Assembly (NCBI RefSeq): GCF_965638725.1 | Contig: NC_134958.1 | Span: 20,801,964 to 20,865,963, forward strand | Origin: Aptenodytes patagonicus | Taxonomy: Eukaryota > Chordata > Aves > Sphenisciformes > Spheniscidae | Reading direction: 5' to 3' | Length of the DNA: 64,000 bases | In this document: positions 62,210 through 64,000 of the stretch, piece after piece | Layout: each line of letters opens with the position of its first letter | How positions within the stretch are numbered: the stretch's first letter is position 1 | Notes under the pieces: generated by a model | The model's input: the letters and a program-made list of their open reading frames with translations, nothing else | What the model was told of the DNA's origin: nothing | Database searches by the model: none | Made by a program: the position numbers and the translations under genes

Positions 62210-64000
62210 GAGCTTTGTGAAGAGGAAAAGCACATAAGAAGAGGGATCATAATGTGATAATGTTGAATAAGAGGAAATGAAAGAGCAAGCTAAGGAACAT
62301 GATCTGCAAAACACAACTGCTTAATTCTTGCTGCTAGATAACATTTAGAAGATTTTCTGGTTAGTAAGTGCAATGAGTGGGAATAGCTGTGTGGGTAGAG
62401 CTGGATATAACTTTGTGCCATGAGACCTGTTAGTGAAAAACATGTCAATAAATTATAGCCCTAGCAGAGGGTAATTTTCTGTGTCAAGAGAAAAAGTTGA
62501 TTGCCTACTGACAACCCTTTTCCACTCCAAGGCCCACACATGTGATCTCTCTAAACTAGAACTCCAAAAGGCTTTTTGGGAGCAGCAGGAGAGGAACAGA
62601 GAATTTGTTGTCATTAGCATTTGACAGGATTTTTAAAAGAAAGTTAAAGCAGCCTGTTGAGAAATAGCAATAGCTATAAAGACACTCCAGAGGAGCATTA
62701 GAGAAATTCTATGGAAGTCATCTTTTACAGCTGAAGGGTTCAGCAGAGTATAGAGTATCATGTGTTTTGGGACTTGCCATTGCAAGATTTGTGTAGAAGG
62801 AAGGGGAAAGAAGATCTTGCATGCCCTTTGCAAGCACTGTAGGACATGCTGAAGTCCATGGATAGAAAAAAAAGGTGCTAATCTTCTAAATACTGTTTTA
62901 TCTCCATATTGAGGTTCCTGTCTGCTTCAGCTGGCCACAGGATGCAGTTCTGCTCTTGTCTCATCTCCCAACAGTCTAACACCATTGGCTGGGATGGAGG
63001 CATTCCTGATTTACCAGCATAACATACCAGACTTGTGCATCTAGCACAGTTGCTACCTAACTGGGGTTATTTGGAGAAGGTCACCTGCTGCTGGTTTTAG
63101 GCAAGCTGTCAGTGTAGTGCTGACAACTCATTGCCTTCTCCCTAAACGTTTTAGCCACCTTTTTTTCACTAAATAGGCCAGCATGTTATAACTTGGCTGT
63201 CTTTAAAGGAGCTGCCATCAGAGATAGCGCAACATGTAAAGAGACTCTACTAAAATTTTTGATAATTGGTACTATCTACAATCTATGTAACTCTTCTAAA
63301 CAGTCTGTTTATTATTTTTGGCTCATTTCTTTAGGATAGGGGGATGGATTCAGTGAGGCAAATGGAAAAGCACTGACTGCATAGACTTCTACTTGGATAA
63401 AAGAAGCTGTTACAAGTCAGCTTTGATGAAGTGTCTTGTGCTGTTGCCTTCCCTTACTCTGAAAACTCAAGGTATGTCAACTATCCCATATCCTACACTG
63501 AGGATTCCCAGTAGTTCTTTAAAAAGCTCACAGCCTTCTACCATGAGAAGAATGGCTTGTACGTTCTCACCTTTCTTCACCTGCAATCTCAAACAATTTC
63601 CTTTAATATACCTTTAATATAACACCCCCAGTTTTAATCTCTCAGGTTTTGTAGTGTTTTTGACTTTAAAAAATATAAAACTTTGATCTTTTATAACTAC
63701 TAAACTTTTATATATCTATACATGTGATTACTTTGTTTAGAGGTGGATTTATTGCATCTTAATGCTATACAAACATCTCAGATGATAAAAAGTTCTGTGG
63801 ACTATGTAGGAATTGATGGTTGATGATTTCTGTATACTCAAAAAATTTTTACAGCACACTGTTGCCTTATTGTTAGCCATACCAACATAAATGTGCTGGT
63901 TTTGTTGCTTATCGTAATTATTAGGTCCAGCCTGGTACCAGAGATCCCCTGTGCTAGCTCCTGCCTGTTATTTTAAGTCTTTTTTGTGCTTTCATCACTT
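62210..64000. other. CHRNB4 upstream DNA to window end
   Basis: About 1.8 kb of AT-rich DNA with only short frames (longest 74 codons, 63393-63617). No exon of a neighbouring gene is recognised. Confidence 0.6.

Overview
The window is vertebrate nuclear DNA, most likely from a bird. Intron-rich genes have vertebrate GT-AG splice sites, CpG-island promoters and AATAAA signals. Repeats are sparse, and at least one intron holds the 3' end of a CR1 LINE with its ATTCT-type terminal repeats, typical of avian genomes. All coordinates and spliced products were worked out by hand from the sequence and from remembered family proteins. No alignment or database search was run.

The window carries the well-known block HYKK - PSMA4 - CHRNA5 - CHRNA3 - CHRNB4, the counterpart of the human 15q25 nicotinic receptor cluster. 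From left to right: the last three coding exons of HYKK (+, hydroxylysine kinase, 200-4054; its 5' part lies outside the window); a CpG island (about 4060-5180) that holds the HYKK poly(A) signal and the PSMA4 promoter; PSMA4 (+, 20S proteasome alpha subunit, coding 4960-10039, 261 aa); about 5.7 kb of AT-rich intergenic DNA; a second CpG island and CHRNA5 (+, coding 16730-33086, 472 aa, first intron 9.7 kb); a convergent intergenic interval; CHRNA3 (-, coding 44428-36573, 496 aa); about 5 kb of intergenic DNA; CHRNB4 (-, coding 61991-50117, 489 aa); and 2 kb of CHRNB4 upstream DNA.

The three receptor genes share one six-exon design: a first coding exon ending inside a glycine codon, a 45-nt exon 3, a 110-nt exon 4, a large exon 5 carrying the Cys-loop through M3 and the cytoplasmic loop, and a last exon carrying M4. 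Their products co-assemble into heteropentameric acetylcholine-gated cation channels (alpha3-beta4, with or without alpha5), the main ganglionic type and an important habenular type. CHRNA3 supplies the agonist-binding alpha face, CHRNB4 the complementary face, and CHRNA5 an accessory subunit.

The most interesting non-textbook observations are these. (1) An alignable block of about 85 bp sits at the same distance upstream of the CHRNA3 and CHRNB4 start codons. (2) A candidate TTAA-flanked non-autonomous DNA transposon lies in CHRNA5 intron 1, and the centre of one terminal repeat looks flipped relative to the other. (3) A CpG island covers CHRNA3 exons 2-3 rather than its exon 1. (4) There is a perfect 18-bp palindrome in CHRNA5 intron 1. 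(5) The kinase motif of HYKK reads DFS where human reads DFG. I see no sign of a wholly new gene system; the window is a conserved, gene-dense vertebrate locus.
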